From Ursus arctos (taxonomy: Eukaryota > Chordata > Mammalia > Carnivora > Ursidae), in assembly GCF_023065955.2 (NCBI RefSeq), contig NC_079873.1, forward strand, positions 6,710,566 to 6,774,565: DNA of 64,000 nucleotides, in the 5' to 3' direction. The notes beneath the pieces are model-generated. The model saw only the letters and a program-made list of their open reading frames with translations. It was not told the DNA's origin and made no database searches. Below, in pieces: positions 46,309 through 59,639 of this stretch. Both the position numbers and the translations under genes were made by a program. Position 1 is the stretch's first letter; the number at the start of each line of letters is the position of its first letter.

Positions 46309-46477
46309 TCTTTTTTTTTTTTTTTGAAGATTTTATTTATTTGTCAGAGAGAGCACGACCAGGGGTTGGGGGAGCAGCAGGCAGAGGGAGAAGCAGGCAG
46401 GACTCGATCCCAGGACCCCAGGATCATGACCAGAGCCGAAAGCAGATGCTTACCCGGCTGAGTCACTCAGGCGTCCC
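46309..46477 (-). mobile_element. Can-SINE, antisense
   Basis: Poly(T), AAGATTTTATTTATTTGTC, GACTCGATCCCAGGACCCCA and GAGTCACTCAGGCGTCCCC. Confidence 0.87.
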
Positions 46478-47077
46478 CCTTTGTCCCTTTCTTGAGGTGT
46501 GCAGCTTGGAACATGTCTCTTAGTGCATTTATGTTTCGGTTTTTCACATGCAAAATACAGGAAGTAATATCTACCTTGTTGGCTTTCCTTTCTGGGTCAA
46601 ATATCAGCAGAACATTGAGTTTCATTCTTTGAGTAGGCCCTCAAATGATCATTTTTATTATTAATAAGACTCCTTAACTTCTCTGAAAGGGGAGCAGAAG
46701 AGGCACCCCTCTCCCTTACTCCACGTGAGAGTGGGGTCAGCCGCATAAATCTTCTAGAGTGTGGCTTTCACGCCGTTGTAATTCTGTGCTTGGCTAAGTC
46801 GTTAGTGACTACCATTTGAACGTACTATATAAGCATTTAAGAAAAAACTGGGGCCGTTGGGTGAGGTGTAGATTCCGTGTTGCTGTTTTCCCCATCTTTG
46901 CCGGCAGTATCTGAGAAGAGGAAAAGAACAGGAAAGAGATTTCTTTATACTTAATTGGAATATTTTCAAGTATTGATTTAAGAGAAAAAACAGTATTGTC
47001 TTTGCGGCTCAGCTCATCTTTAATCCATTTTTCCCTCTGTGTGTGGAACAGACACTTTAGAATTTTGGGATGATACG

Positions 47078-47250
47078 GGCGCCTGGGTGGCTCCGTTGGT
47101 GAAGCATCTCCCTTCAGCTCAGGTCACGATCTCAGGGTCCTGGGATCGAGCCCCACATCGGGCTCCGTGCTCAGCAGAGAGTCTGCTGCTCCCCCTGCTT
47201 GTGCTCTCTCTCTCTTTCGGACAAATAAATAAAATCTTAAAAAAGAAAAT
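47078..47250 (+). mobile_element. Can-SINE, sense
   Basis: GGGCGCCTGGGTGGCTCCGT head, GGATCGAGCCCCACATCGGG and the AAATAAATAAAATC tail. Confidence 0.9.
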
Positions 47251-48555
47251 TGAGGGGATGCCAGAAGGAATGAATGCTAAGGCCCATGGTCCTTCTGGAT
47301 ACCAGGCTCTGTGGGTACCGTACATGGGTACCCTCACTACACCCTGGGGGTCCCTCCAAATGCAGTGTCTCATTGCCACGGCCAACCATGGTGCAGTGGT
47401 CCAGTCTCCACATAGCTGCCTTTGGAGGGGAGTCTGTCAGGCAGCCGCAGCCCGGGGAAGCTACGGTTTTCAGAGACGGACATGGTAACCGGTTAAAAGA
47501 CACAGAGGGAAGTTTTATAAGGCTCCCTCCATCTTTCCAGTTACAAAATGAACGTGTGGGTTGATGCAGACACGTCAGGTCCTCCCCCCGGTCTCTGCAG
47601 TTTCCTGTCACCAGTCAGCCCGACTGATTGTACTAGCCCGAGTGGACATTGGCACGAATTTGCCTTGCCCCCCCCCCGTGAAATCTCCCTGTTAGTTTGA
47701 CGTGGAGGTGGCGATGTCCCACAGGAGTGGGCAGGATGCCCTGAATGGCGGTGTGGTCCGGTACTTCCTGGAAAGCCGCATACCAGCAGCGCTCTTCCCG
47801 TGCGTGGGCAAAGGACGCCGTGTCCTAGATGCTCATGCATGGCTGTTGGTGACTGTTCGTGGCCACGCGGCAAAGTGGCGGAATAACGGAGTGGCTGTCC
47901 TGGTGCCCAGCTGGAAATCGCACCGAGGAGATGAACCGCCGGCCTCCCCCGGCTGACACTGGAAGACATTTCGTGCGTTCATGTCTTCCTTGCATAGTTT
48001 GCATGGAACTTGGAGATGGTAGGGACAGTTCGGGGTGTACTTTGCAGGCCGAGAGAGGGACCGTGAGTGCCGCGTTTTGGGACTGGGGTTGTCTGTGCCC
48101 CCAGAGCAGGACCTTTGTGAGGAGCCAGGGAGTCTGCCCCATAGCCCTGCGTCTCTTCTGCCTGTGCTCGCTCCCTCACCCATGTTCTTCTGCAAATAGC
48201 CCGGAGGCTCTTCCTCCTGCCAGCCAGGTTTAGGAATCGCGCTCTGGGAGTTCTTTAGAATCTTGTTCCTTTTGCCGACTACCAGAGTCTTGTCGCAGAC
48301 AGGCCTCTGACTCACCTGGGATCCCTCAGTCCTTTACACCCCTTGAGCTTCCCTAAATTCTGTCGTTGTCTTTGCCTCTCATCGCGGCTGTTTGTCTGAG
48401 CCATTCAAGGCCAAGGCCGGTGGGAGGAGCGCAGGCGGGACAAGCCCGTGGGCGTGTATGGGAGGCTGGGGCCAGAGCCTGCTGCGGCCCGCGAGTGCGT
48501 TTCCCCCCCCCCCCATATATTCCCGTGCGGATGCCGTCGGATCTCTGGTGCCTGA

Positions 48556-48924
<369 letters not shown>

Positions 48925-50004
48925 GAGGGGCCCTCCCTGGTGGAGGACGGAAACGGGCCGTGGGAGCTCCGTTCCTGAGGATGCAAGTAGAAACCCCAGC
49001 CTGTATTTATCTCCCGTAGCAAGACGGCTGTTAGGAGAACAATAACTTCCGTGTGTGTTTGCGATGGTTTATTTAATTTTTTGGTTTCCTTTTTGAATGC
49101 GGAGCTGAATGTCTCACTGTTAGCCATTTCTCCTTTGCAAGTTAGCACACGTGGCGGTGGGCTCCGGTGGACGGCGACTTCGCGCAGTCTAGACGGTGGG
49201 CTCCGGTCACGTGGTGCGTGCAAGGGGTCGTTTTCACGGGTAGGTCTGCCCTTCCTCCCATCTTCACATCCGGAAGCAACCGCTCGGGAAGCAAGCCGAG
49301 CGAGTCTGTAAGATGCATGAGAGGGGAAACTCTGGCGCACGTCTTGTCCTGTGATTCATCCAAAGCATGGGTTGCTACGTGTTGTCCCTGTTCGTCCGGT
49401 GGTATGGACCGTTCCTTGTCCGTCCTTTGTTGTCCCCCAGCAAAAACCACGATGATGTGTGTGCTCATTTATTAACATTTTGGAAAGGTGAGTCGTTTCC
49501 GAGTGGTCAAAAACCAGCTGTGAAACAAATAACCTACGTGTTGGGTTCACTCATTCTGAAATTACCACTTAGAGAAATAGCGTGCATGCTTTAAAACACA
49601 CGCACAAAACGAGTAGCTTTAGTATTGACATCACGGTTCAGGGGGTGTTTCCCTGCTCGGTTCATAGTATGTCCAGTAGCGTGATGTGCTTGCTAGACAT
49701 CCGTTTCCTGAGACCAACAGCAGGTTTCCGAAATTACTTTTTCCCCAGAAACTTAACTCTGTCTGCATAGGCTTGTCAATGATAATTGGCTGCTTGTGTC
49801 TTTTTGCCTCTTTAAACCCACTACCATGCCGTACTTGCCAGAACCTTTCCTCTGGTTTTTCAAAGGTCCCATGGACTCTGGAACCCCCAAAACTCATCTT
49901 CTGCCACAAAGTTTATAGGTTCTGTGCCCCTTTTATTGGTGGAAATGGCAAGATTCTAACAAGAGTCTGTTCACTAAGAAAACACTGTCATGCTGTCCAT
50001 TTCC

Positions 50005-50215
50005 AGTGGACAAGCCACAGACTGGGAGAGAAGATTTGCCAATCACGTATGTGACAAAGGACCCATATCTAGAACTTATAAAGAACTTTCAGAACTCCAC
50101 AGTAAGAGAACAAACAGCCCAGTTGGAACGTGGGCAAGAGACTTACGTTGGCGCTTCACCAAAGAGGACGTATGTGTGCGTGGCAAATCGGCACGTGGAC
50201 AGATGTTCAACCACC
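50005..50215 (+). mobile_element. Old LINE-1 ORF2 fragment inside the SHROOM2 3' UTR, sense
   Basis: TGGACAAGCCACAGACTGGG, TGACAAAGGACCCATATCTA, AACTTATAAAGAACTTTCAG and ACTTACGTTGGCGCTTCACC keep the order of L1 ORF2. It is short and frame-broken, so not coding. Confidence 0.75.
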
Positions 50216-51401
50216 AATGGCTTGGTTGTAATGTAGGTTTTATCTGCGTCGTTGCAACCCCGGTGTGTTGGTTCACAAACGCTCATCGGATTCAGTGCCT
50301 GGTAAATGGCAGGAGAGCCCCTGGGACGACTTCATGTTGAGGTGATACCGGATGTTGGTTTGACCGAGGGATCATTTGAATCCTCATTTCCCCGTATTGC
50401 CGTAAAAGTTTTCCAACAGGTGGCAGGACAATCCTTTTGTTGGCAGTGACCGTTGCCTTACCAAAACACACGTGCACGCGAATGTCTTAACCGACCGGTG
50501 TCTATAGTTCCTGAGCCAGAGGGGGTGAGCTGGACTCCTGAGCCACAGCATGGGTGTCTGTGCCCCCCCCCACAGCGGGGTCCAAACTGGCAGGCTTCAG
50601 CAGTGCAGGCAATAAGCACTCTTTTTGGCAACCCACCTGTGCCAAAAAGATAAACGCCTTCTCACAAATTGTCATTCCTCTTGAATCAAGCTATTTCGGA
50701 CTTGAAAAATCCCCATTCTGCCAATGAAGTGTCCTCCTTCCCTTCTGGTGTAGTCCTTTGCTGTGAAAACTGGTCACTTCAGAAAAGGTGAAGCTGGCTG
50801 TCCACGGACCTCCGTCATTCTCCCCTAGGGGGACAACCATACTAAGTTGAGTGTATTTTGCTTTTAATTTAGACAGAGCTTTTATCTGTGATTCTTTCCC
50901 CTCAAATACAGTATTGTGAATCATTTTAATGATAAATATGTAAAATGTGAATAATAGAATTTACGTGTCTGTATCCAGCCTTTTGAGGTCTTTGGAGGAC
51001 ATTCTCTTATACATAGCAATATATAGCGCTCTCCTACCCTTTCAGCAAAGCACACATCGTCGTTACCGTCCCGTGCCCTTCCCCTGTCTGCCTCTTACAC
51101 GTCCGGTTAGCGGGGACCCAAAGATTCCAGTGAGTCGGTGTACGTAACTTTGTAAATTGCTGTATTACTGCATACAACAGCAGTCTGGTGCTCATGTTCT
51201 GCCTCCGGCATTCTTAGGTGGTGGCCAGTTCCTCCCCCCTCTGTCACAGCTCAGCTCCGGAATGCTCTGTATAGCGAGATTTCAGTCAGGGGCATTGCCT
51301 GTGGCTTTTATCCTGCCTTCCACTGTGGAAAATGTGTACATATTTCATGCTCGACACGTACCACTTACCTCTCCACACCTCGTCCTGCTTGACTTTAGCA
51401 A

Positions 51402-51407
51402 AATAAA
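51402..51407 (+). terminator. SHROOM2: Polyadenylation signal AATAAA (SHROOM2)
   Basis: GCAAAATAAATAGTGTCTTTG: a canonical hexamer with a GT/T-rich downstream element. A later AATAAA at 52,374-52,379 is an alternative. Confidence 0.65.
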
Positions 51408-52009
51408 TAGTGTCTTTGAGTGAATGGAGCATGACTTTGACTTACCTGTGTTATATCTTTCTTTAAATAAGCAGACTATCCTCACCGTATGTCAAATTCT
51501 GATCAGTTGTGGGATTGTGATTATTTCTTTGTGCGTCACTGTAGGCCAGTCTAGCCAGGGCTGATCAGTTTGCAGTCGAAAAAGTCAGGGACGCGGGTTG
51601 TATCAGTCAGCCATTGCCACAGTTAGGCTGTGTAACGAGCAACTGTGAAACTTCATTGTGCGGTGAAATATCGCTTTAGCTCGTGAATCTGTAGATCGTG
51701 ATACTCTCTGCTCCCTGTGCCTGTCATCTTCCTCCTGGGACCAGTAGTCTGGCCTGGGGATGTCCGTGGCAGGTGCATGAGAGAACCAACAGAGACACAA
51801 AGATATTTCCCCGCCTACCTGATTATATCACACCTGCAAACGTTCCGTTGTCAAAGCGAGTCCTACAGCTGAACTCAAAGAGGTGGTGGGATGTGTCCCA
51901 CCTCTCCCTCCGGTGGGAGGAGGTGGCAGAGTGTGGATACAGGGTGTGAAGAATCGGGGCCAGTGATGGGCTCTATCTCCCACACCAGCATCTGCTAATA
52001 TGGAAAAAC

Positions 52010-52200
52010 ACTGAAGCATCCTGGACCCACATGCCAGGTTCCCAGAGCAAGGCCACCTCTGCCACTCCCTAGCCTTATGGCCATGAGCAAGGCGCTTGGC
52101 CTCTCTGAGCCTCTGAGTTGCGGAGCTCAGGCGAGCTAAGCGGTATTTCTGTGCTTCAACGCCATACACCCGGTTCAGGAAAGTGCTGCGTAAGTGGCTG
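52010..52200 (+). mobile_element. MIR SINE relic, sense
   Basis: CCACCTCTGCCACTCCCTAG, TGGCCATGAGCAAGGCGCTT and GGCCTCTCTGAGCCTCTGAG match the MIR core. Confidence 0.7.
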
Positions 52201-53328
52201 CTCTCGTGTGTTCCTTATTCCATCTGGACCTCGAAGGAAGTGGCTTCCCTGAACGAATCTGCCAGAGCCGTCAGGGAGGGGGGATCCCTTTTGCTTGGGA
52301 CGATGAGAAAGGTTTCTGTTTTGCAGCAGGTTGGCGGGGCCTGAAGGCTCGACAGGAAGGGGAGGGTCTCTTTAATAAAAATTATTCAAAATTAGAGTGC
52401 ATATTTACTGAGAGTGGGAAAAATCCACAAGTTAGACTTTTATAAAACTGGATGAATACCACACATTTTGTTTTTATTTCGGGCTTCTAACCAGGCTACT
52501 TCAGCTTGTCTTGTCTGAGTTCTGAAATGGTCGAGAGATGTGTAACTGGGGACAGTTCAGACGCGGTCGTGGGTTGACGCCGTGCTGCTCGGCTGCGATC
52601 CCACTGCCGTGTCCCATGACCCGCTGGTGACGATGTGCGTGGTTCTGTCCCTGGGCACGTATGAGTTCAGGCTGGTGAACCCCACGGCTAACAGTGTGGT
52701 CTTCGCTGTGGTCCCATCAGACTCCCTGAGGGTGAGCTGTACCTTGGGTACCCTGAGACACAGTCTGGGAGGTAGGGACACCAGACATTCACTCCGTTTT
52801 CAGACCTGTCTCCTGTACTGCTGCAGGTCTGTGCCCTACGGGACAGGCATTCTAGAAGCGTGTTTTCTTCATCTCTCGTTAAAAGAAGAAAAGCAACACA
52901 CAGTCTGTTTGTTCTTGTATGTGGTGCATCTTGAGTCACGTGACCCACAGAAACATCCCATGAAACCCAAGCTATATAGTCCCAATCTCCTACCTCTCCA
53001 CCAATGCCCCAAATGCTTGTGGCCGTCCCAGCGCCACCTGAGACAGGCAGGCAGAGAGGAAAGGGGTGGTAGACTTAACAGCGCAGTGACGGGGTCGTTG
53101 GCAGATTTCACCAAAGCGTAGAGCTGGGCTAGCTTAAACCTGATCATCATATTCAAAGGCGAGGCCTGCCACATAGCGTTATCCAGCCTGGCGAAGACCA
53201 CGTCGGGGGCTGTTCACGCAGCTGACGGCACCACGAGGGGGACACAGAGGTGTTCTTGCTGGAAGTACATCAGCCTAACCCAAAGTGAGGGAAATTCTTT
53301 AAAAACAAGGCCAAGCCTTACCAGTTTT

Positions 53329-53535
53329 TTCTTTTTTTTTTTTTTAAAGATTTATTTATTTATTTATTTATTAGACAGAGAGACAGCCAGGGAGAGAGGG
53401 AACACAGCAGGGGGAGTGGGAGAGGAAGAAGCAGGCTCCCAGCAGAGGAGCCCGATATGGGACTCGATCCTGGAACGCCAGGATCACGCCCTGAGCCGAA
53501 GGCAGACGCTTAACGACTGCGCCACCCAGGCGCCC
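53329..53535 (-). mobile_element. Can-SINE, antisense, 13-bp TSD
   Basis: Complete antisense copy. CCTTACCAGTTTT lies at 53,316-53,328 and 53,536-53,548. Confidence 0.94.
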
Positions 53536-54132
53536 CCTTACCAGTTTTCTTAAAGGGGGGGCCAAGGTGATGAAAGAGGAGCGACTCAAAACACGCACCC
53601 TGGCACGCAAACACGTGTGACCCTAGGACGTGTCCCGGGGCAGGGAAAGGACGTCTACCGGCTGATCGGCGACATTCGAACAAGGTCCCGAGATGGTAGT
53701 AGTGTGTGGATGGTGACTTCTGGCTTCTGAGCGTCACACCGTCACTACGGAAGCCGTTTCCATTCGGGAAGTCTGGGCGGAGGTTGGATAGGTCGGTGCC
53801 GTTCGCAACTTTTTTGTAGGTCTGAAACTATTTCAGGATGGAAAGGTTAAAAAATGTTTTTTCAGTTTTCAAGGTTTTCCTTTTGCTCTTCCAAAGACCC
53901 GTTCCTCGTGTGTCTCTAGTCGTCGCCTGTGCTCTTGGGAGAGAACCTGCCGTGCAGCGGAGTTCTGGTGTGTTGTCGGGACCAGGATCCAGCGGACGAG
54001 TCCACGCTGCCTGCCGCGGCCCGTGTTTGCGTGTGTCTCTGACCCCAGTACCTGTTCTGCTTTCTCCGGTTTAAGTTTCCGTAACACTCAATCTTGAGCC
54101 CTCAAACTCAAGGTGGGGAACTGTGTATATTT

Positions 54133-54325
54133 TGTTTTTTAAAGATTTTATTTATTTATTTATTTATTTGACAGAGCACAAGCAGGGGGAGCCACAGGGA
54201 GAAGGAGAGGGAGAAGCAGGCTCCCCGCCGAGCAGAGAGCCCGACGTGGGGCTCAATCCCAGGACCCCGGGATCACGACCTGAGCGGAAGGCAGACGCTT
54301 CACCAACTGAGCCACCCAGGCTCCC
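54133..54325 (-). mobile_element. Can-SINE, antisense, 16-bp TSD
   Basis: AAAGATTTTATTTATTTATT to GAGCCACCCAGGCTCCC. GGAACTGTGTATATTT lies at 54,117-54,132 and 54,326-54,341. Confidence 0.94.
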
Positions 54326-54719
54326 GGAACTGTGTATATTTGTGCTTGTCCGCTGAGTGCCTGGTATAAGTGAGCGCTTAATGTATACACAGGTACTGAA
54401 AGAGCAAGTGAGTAAAACAGGGCATGCGGCGTGGATTGCTGAGTGCTGTGAGATTTCCTCTTTGTTTTTCCTCAGGAGCCCTGCAGGTCGAGGACGTTCT
54501 TCGCATGCTCTATCCCCTTTCATGCCAAGAATGGCTGTCTTCCTTCCTGAGCAGATCAAGGTGCTCAAGCCCTCAGAGACCTCTTGCCTCGGGAGGTAAT
54601 ATATTCACATATCTCCTTCCCTCCTTCTCTCTCTCCCCTTTCCTTTTTTTTTTTTTCCCTAAGAAACAGGATTATACTAATCACGTTTTGGAAATTTTTT
54701 TATTCAACAATGTTGAGGG

Positions 54720-54907
54720 GTGCTGTGCCTGGGTGGCTCAGTCCCTTAAGCGTCTGCCTTCCGCTCAGGTCATGATCCCGGGGTGCTGGGATCGAGTCCT
54801 GCGTCGGGCTCCCTGCTCAGCAGGAACTCTGCTTCTCCCTCTGCCCTTCCCCCTGGTCATGCTCTCTCGGTCTCTCAAATAAATAAGTAAAATCTTTTTA
54901 AAAAAAT
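54720..54907 (+). mobile_element. Can-SINE, sense
   Basis: TGCCTGGGTGGCTCAGTCCC head, with the usual GGCGC replaced, then a full body and an AAATAAATAAGTAAAATC tail. Flanked by ATGTTG. Confidence 0.88.
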
Positions 54908-55789
54908 GTTGGCAACTTTCCCCTTAGCTATTTATCAACATAGTGTTGAGTTGCTGTGTAATATCGCACTATAAGGATATAGAATGGTTTTCACCAAACA
55001 TACTTTCTAAATGGGCTTTTTCCTGTTTGTCCCCAGTTGTAACCTCGGTTATAAAGGGTGTGTGTTTCTCTTACATCTTTGTACGTATCTCTGCTCATTT
55101 TCTTGGGATAAATTCCTTATCGTGGAAACACTAAGCAATTCTGGAGGAATTTGGACTTCGGTGTAAAATCTAGTCCAAAGTGCTGGTTAGCTGACATTAT
55201 GTGACTTTCCCATAGTCTCGTGTCTACAAAAGCCCCGCTTGAAGCTGTTCCCCATCTTAGGTCAGTTTCTCACGGATTAGGAATTATTACGCATATTCCT
55301 TACTGTCTTACCCGTGTGTATCATGTGTCAGCAGGCCCGTAATCCAAGCCTGGCCAGAAGGAGGCCCTTTCCCACGAATTAAGGGTATCTTCCCTAGTGT
55401 GTTAGCTGCCCGTGGTCTCTCCCAGCTCAGTCTCGCCCTCTTGGGTCCCACTTCTGCTAAAACCTGCCTGCACACGTGGCCATAGCTTTTTTTAAAAAAG
55501 TCCTTCCTTCCTGATGTTGTGGGTTAGATGCCCTGTCTGGAGGACAAGAGAGGAAGTGAGTATAGGAGACAGGTGTGACTCAGATATATCTTAAAAGCAG
55601 ACTCTGATGGCCCATTAGTAAAGATCACCCACCCCCCACCCCAAAAACCCGAAGGAGAGGATACATGCTGAAGAAAAGAAACCAGAGAAGTGTGCTGAAC
55701 AAGGAAAGAACAGATGGTGTCCTCGTGTTTAGGGCCTAGCAACCAAGGGGTGGGTTTGTTTGTTTTACTTTTTTATTTTTGTTTCATCT

Positions 55790-55915
55790 TATTCTTTTTT
55801 AAGTGCGGCTCACGTGGAGCCCAACGTGGGCCCAAACTCACGACCCGGAGACCAAGACCCGAGCTGCAATCAAGAGTCAGCCATCTAACCAACCGAGCCC
55901 CCCGGGCGCCCCCGG
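55790..55915 (-). mobile_element. Can-SINE, old short copy, antisense
   Basis: Reversed TTTTTTAAGTGCGGCTCACG, CCAAACTCACGACCCGGAGA and a head ending CCCCGGGCGCCC. Confidence 0.75.
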
Positions 55916-56234
55916 GCACCCAGTAACCGAGAACTTGGAAGGTGAGGACAATGCGTGGCAGAACGTAGGGGCAGCGGAAGGCTGGGGAGAGAGCGTTAAA
56001 AGCGCAGGCTGGCCGAGCGGTGGCTCAGATCTCCAGTCCGCCCTTCTGAGGAGCGGCCATGAAGAAGCAAGGAGGGTTCCCTTAGAGGAGCTGCATGGCC
56101 TTCTGCACGTCGGGCCCGGTGGCCGGTCGCCCTCTTCCCCAGACCTTCGTTTCCTCGGAGACCGCGGCACTGCTTAGTAGAGGTATGACCCTTCTTTGCC
56201 ATGTGTGGGACTGCGGTAAAGTAGGATCCGGGAT

Positions 56235-56765
56235 CGGTCATTTTACCACACCTGAAGTGTACGGTTCAATGGACAGTGTTGTTCGGCCACCACCACCATC
56301 CGTGTCCGGGACGTTTGCCTCTTCCCAAACACAAGCCCTGTCCCCGTCGAACGCCCGCTGCCACATTCCTCCGTCCCCCAGCCCCTGGCAGCGTCTTTCC
56401 TGCTCTCTGTGTCTAGGACTCTGACTGTTCTTGGCACTGCGTAGGCACCGAGACGCCCTGTTTGTCTCTTGGGGCCTGGCTTATTTCACTCTCATGTCTT
56501 CAGGGCTCGTGCGTGTTGGAGCACGTGTCAGAATGTCCTCCCTCGTTAAGGCTGATAAACATCCTGTTGTGTGTAGAGACCCCACTTCGTCTGTCCCTTC
56601 ATCCATGGATAGACGTTTGGGTTTCCACCCCTTGCCTGTTGTGAAGGATACTACTGTGAACTTGGGGAGGGGGGACGTGGGGGCAGGTGTCTGCTTTCTC
56701 TTCCGTTGGGTATATACCAAGAGCTGGGACTGCTGGATCCTGGGGTAATTGCACGTTTAATTCTT
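56235..56765 (-). mobile_element. Old LINE-1 (L1M), 3' UTR and end of ORF2, antisense
   Basis: Left part is the antisense 3' UTR (ACCTGAAGTGTACGGTTCAA, CCACCACCACCATCCGTGTC, CTTATTTCACTCTCATGTC). Right part reads, on the minus strand, into a degenerate ORF2p C-terminus with a DPAVPALGIYPTEE-type motif. Many disruptions. Confidence 0.75.
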
Positions 56766-57679
56766 TGACTTTTTGTTGTGTTTCCTGTCCTCCCTCTGTG
56801 TGGTTTGACTCCTTGACCACAGAAGTGTTTGTTTCGCTCACTCTCAAAGATTAATTTGCTGTTCCTTGCTTTCCCGTTTGGATGCCCATTCCTGGTCTCT
56901 TCTGACACGGATCCGAGAGGTACCACATCGCGCCACCCACCAGTGAAGACTAAGGAAGGTGGAAGGGGCTGACCAGCACAGACCACAGCACCCCTCCCCT
57001 CAGGGCCACCTCATCCCACTTAGAACCTCTTCGGTTCTCTCTCCGTTCCGCAGCGTTGTGCTATGGTGCCGTAGTCACATGGCCGTGAGACAGTCTCCCT
57101 GGGGGTTCTTGGGTGACTCCTGTTTATTTTGTTGGTATTTCATTGCCCTGTTTCAAGTCCATCTTTCTCACTCACAAGGCCCACCTCTCCTGAAACTGTT
57201 TCTCTGCAGATGTCCTCACCACGTGCTTCCCCATTCCTCTTTCATATTCTCCAATTACCCGACAAATTTGGCCCTCAAATTTGGTCTCCTTGCCTGGTGG
57301 AAAAAAAATCTGTCTCTGGGACATGCCATCGTCCCACCCTTAGAAATAGAGACTTTCCAGTCCGAACCAAAGACCCATCAGAACTCAGGCAGAGTGTGAG
57401 ATACACGTTGCAAATGTTAATGAAAACTAGCTCCTACTAGAACACTCCATTGAAAGGTTTCCCATCTTGGAGAAAGCATTTCAGAGTTCACAAAGCTGTG
57501 TTAAATTCAAAGGATGGAAATTATATTCAGCTTAGGAGCCAGAATCTGGTAAGACTATTTGTGTTTTAAACTTCCTGAGGCCAGAAAACTACAGTTAAGC
57601 TGAGTCTTAAAGTACCCCTTGTTCCTAAGGGCCCTTTACACTAAACACACATAGTGATTCCATAGACACAGTCATCAAA

Positions 57680-58255
57680 CCCAAACAGGCAATAACAAGT
57701 GTTACAAGGAGGTGGAGGAATTAGAGCCCTTATACATTGCTGGTGGGAGTTCTCAAATGGCACAGCCACTTAAGAGAAAATTTGGTGGTCCCTCAAAATG
57801 TTAGACATGGAGTTACCTTGTGACCCAGCAATTCCACTCCTAGGTATGTACCCAAGAGAAGTGAAAACATATCGATACAGAGACTTACACATTCATGTTC
57901 ATGCAGCATCATTCATAATAGCCCAAAGGGGAAACAGCCTGCTAAATAAATGGCACTATAGCTCTACGGGGGACTATTACTGGGCCATGAAAAGAGCGAA
58001 GTACCGATACATCTACGGATGAACCCCCAAAGCATGATGCTTAGAGGAAGCCAGACACAAAGGCCACATGTGGTAGGACTCTGTTTATGGGAGCTACCCA
58101 GAAGAGGCAAGTGTACAAACACAGAGAACTGGGGGCTGGGGGGGTGGGCAGGGAATAGGGGGTACCTCCTGAGGAGGACAGCAGGCTTTTATGATTCTCT
58201 TAGGGGGGCCTGCCTTTTAGCAAACAGGAGACAAACCATAAAATGACGATCCTTT
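57680..58255 (+). mobile_element. Old LINE-1 (L1M), ORF2 end and 3' UTR, sense
   Basis: CATTGCTGGTGGGAGTTCTC, TGTGACCCAGCAATTCCACT (the PCDPAIPLLGMYP motif of ORF2p), TTCATAATAGCCCAAAGGGG and AGAGGAAGCCAGACACAAAG. Stops interrupt the frame. Confidence 0.8.
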
Positions 58256-59162
58256 CCACTTAGCTCCCGTGTCACAATGGACCCATTTTTCCAAAATTCT
58301 CTTTAAAGGTTTTTAAATGTCGGCTAAGTGCCTGTGTAGGTTTGTCAGTGGTACGTAAGTGGAGCCAGAGGACTTTGATGAGGTGAGAGCCAGACTATGG
58401 TAGCAGCAGCCTTCAGAGTCCCAGTGGTCTCATCCAATGGTGGGTTGGAAGTGGTCCGTTAGGAGAGAAGGTGCCAGCTGCCCGATGACAAAGGGGATAC
58501 CAAGCGTCTGCGGCAGGTGACCCCAGAGCAGTGGCGAGAATCTCCTCTGCAGCTCAAGACAAACCGGTCAGTGTCTCCACTTTTCCCTTTAGGTCATGGA
58601 GCTTTGTAACATTTACGTGAGAGCAAGGATGTAGTCACGTTCCTCTTGACCTCATGGCACGGGTTACAGAGACTCCGAGGGTTCTGTTAGGAGTTTCTGA
58701 CTCAACAGGCCATCAGCGCTGGGCGGGGTCTCCATCCTACAGATGAATTCAGGTTTGAGACGGAGTTCTGGCGGAGGCCTCCAGGCACACATTTGGTGCA
58801 CTCCACAAACTTCACATGCCCACTGGGTACCAGCATTCCGCTAAGTGAATTATGAGTAAGTGAGACACTGTTTATGCCCAGCTGAAGAGAGTATGTCAGT
58901 AAGTACTTAAACACCACGGTTGCTCTCAAAACCATTTGTGCAAGGTGGGTAGTGTTCCATGGTATGACTAACCCACAGTTCCTCTGTCCGTTCTCCTGCA
59001 GATGGGTATTTGCACTGTGTCCAGCTGAGCCTAACCATGCTCCTGCTCACAGTTTGCATCTTCCCTTCCGTTTTTAGAGCTTAATATGTCATTTATACAC
59101 AATTTGCAGATTGCTAAAAGCAATATCCTCTAAATTCTGTTTGGAAAATACAGTCACTTTTC

Positions 59163-59291
59163 TTTTTTTAAAGTTTTTTATTATGTTAGTGACCATACAG
59201 TACATCCTTAGTTTTTGATGTCATGTTCCAGGATTCATTGTTTGCTTGTCACACCCAGTGCTCCATGCAATACGTGCCCTCCTTACTACCC
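59163..59291 (-). mobile_element. Very short carnivore LINE-1 3' end, antisense, 13-bp TSD
   Basis: Only about 129 bp of the element's 3' UTR (TTTTTATTATGTTAGTGACC ... ATACGTGCCCTCCTTACTAC). Flanked by a perfect ACAGTCACTTTTC at 59,150-59,162 and 59,292-59,304. A severely 5'-truncated insertion. Confidence 0.93.
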
Positions 59292-59319
59292 ACAGTCACT
59301 TTTCATAAAAATCTTTAAT

Positions 59320-59516
59320 GGGGCGCCTGGGTGGCACAGCGGTTAAGCGTCTGCCTTCGGCTCAGGGCGTGATCCTGGCGTTATGGGATCGAGCCCCACA
59401 TCAGGCTTCTCTGCTAGGAGCCTGCTTCTGCCTCTCCCACTCCCCCTGCTTGTGTTCCCTCTCTCGCTGGCTGTCTCTATCTCTGTCAAATAAATAAATA
59501 AAATCTTAAAAAAAAA
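59320..59516 (+). mobile_element. Can-SINE, young, sense
   Basis: GGGGCGCCTGGGTGGCACAG head to the AAATAAATAAATAAAATC tail. CTTTAAT flanks. It lies about 28 bp from the preceding LINE-1 end. Confidence 0.94.
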
Positions 59517-59639
59517 CTTTAATATATAATGTTTATTACGTGAATTAATAAGTAGTTTTAAATTTCTCCCTTTTAATCCCTAATATGGTAAATACCAGTG
59601 GGTGCAAACTGTGAACACAACCTCTTTGGGGTCATCAGT

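Larger units (their letters stand above)
48925..51425 (+). other. SHROOM2: SHROOM2 3' UTR
   Basis: No good AATAAA or ATTAAA signal is seen between the stop and 51,402. There an AATAAA is followed by T/G-rich sequence (TGTCTTTGAG), so the UTR is about 2.5 kb, a plausible length for this gene. It contains an old sense LINE-1 piece. The boundary is inferred. Confidence 0.65.
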
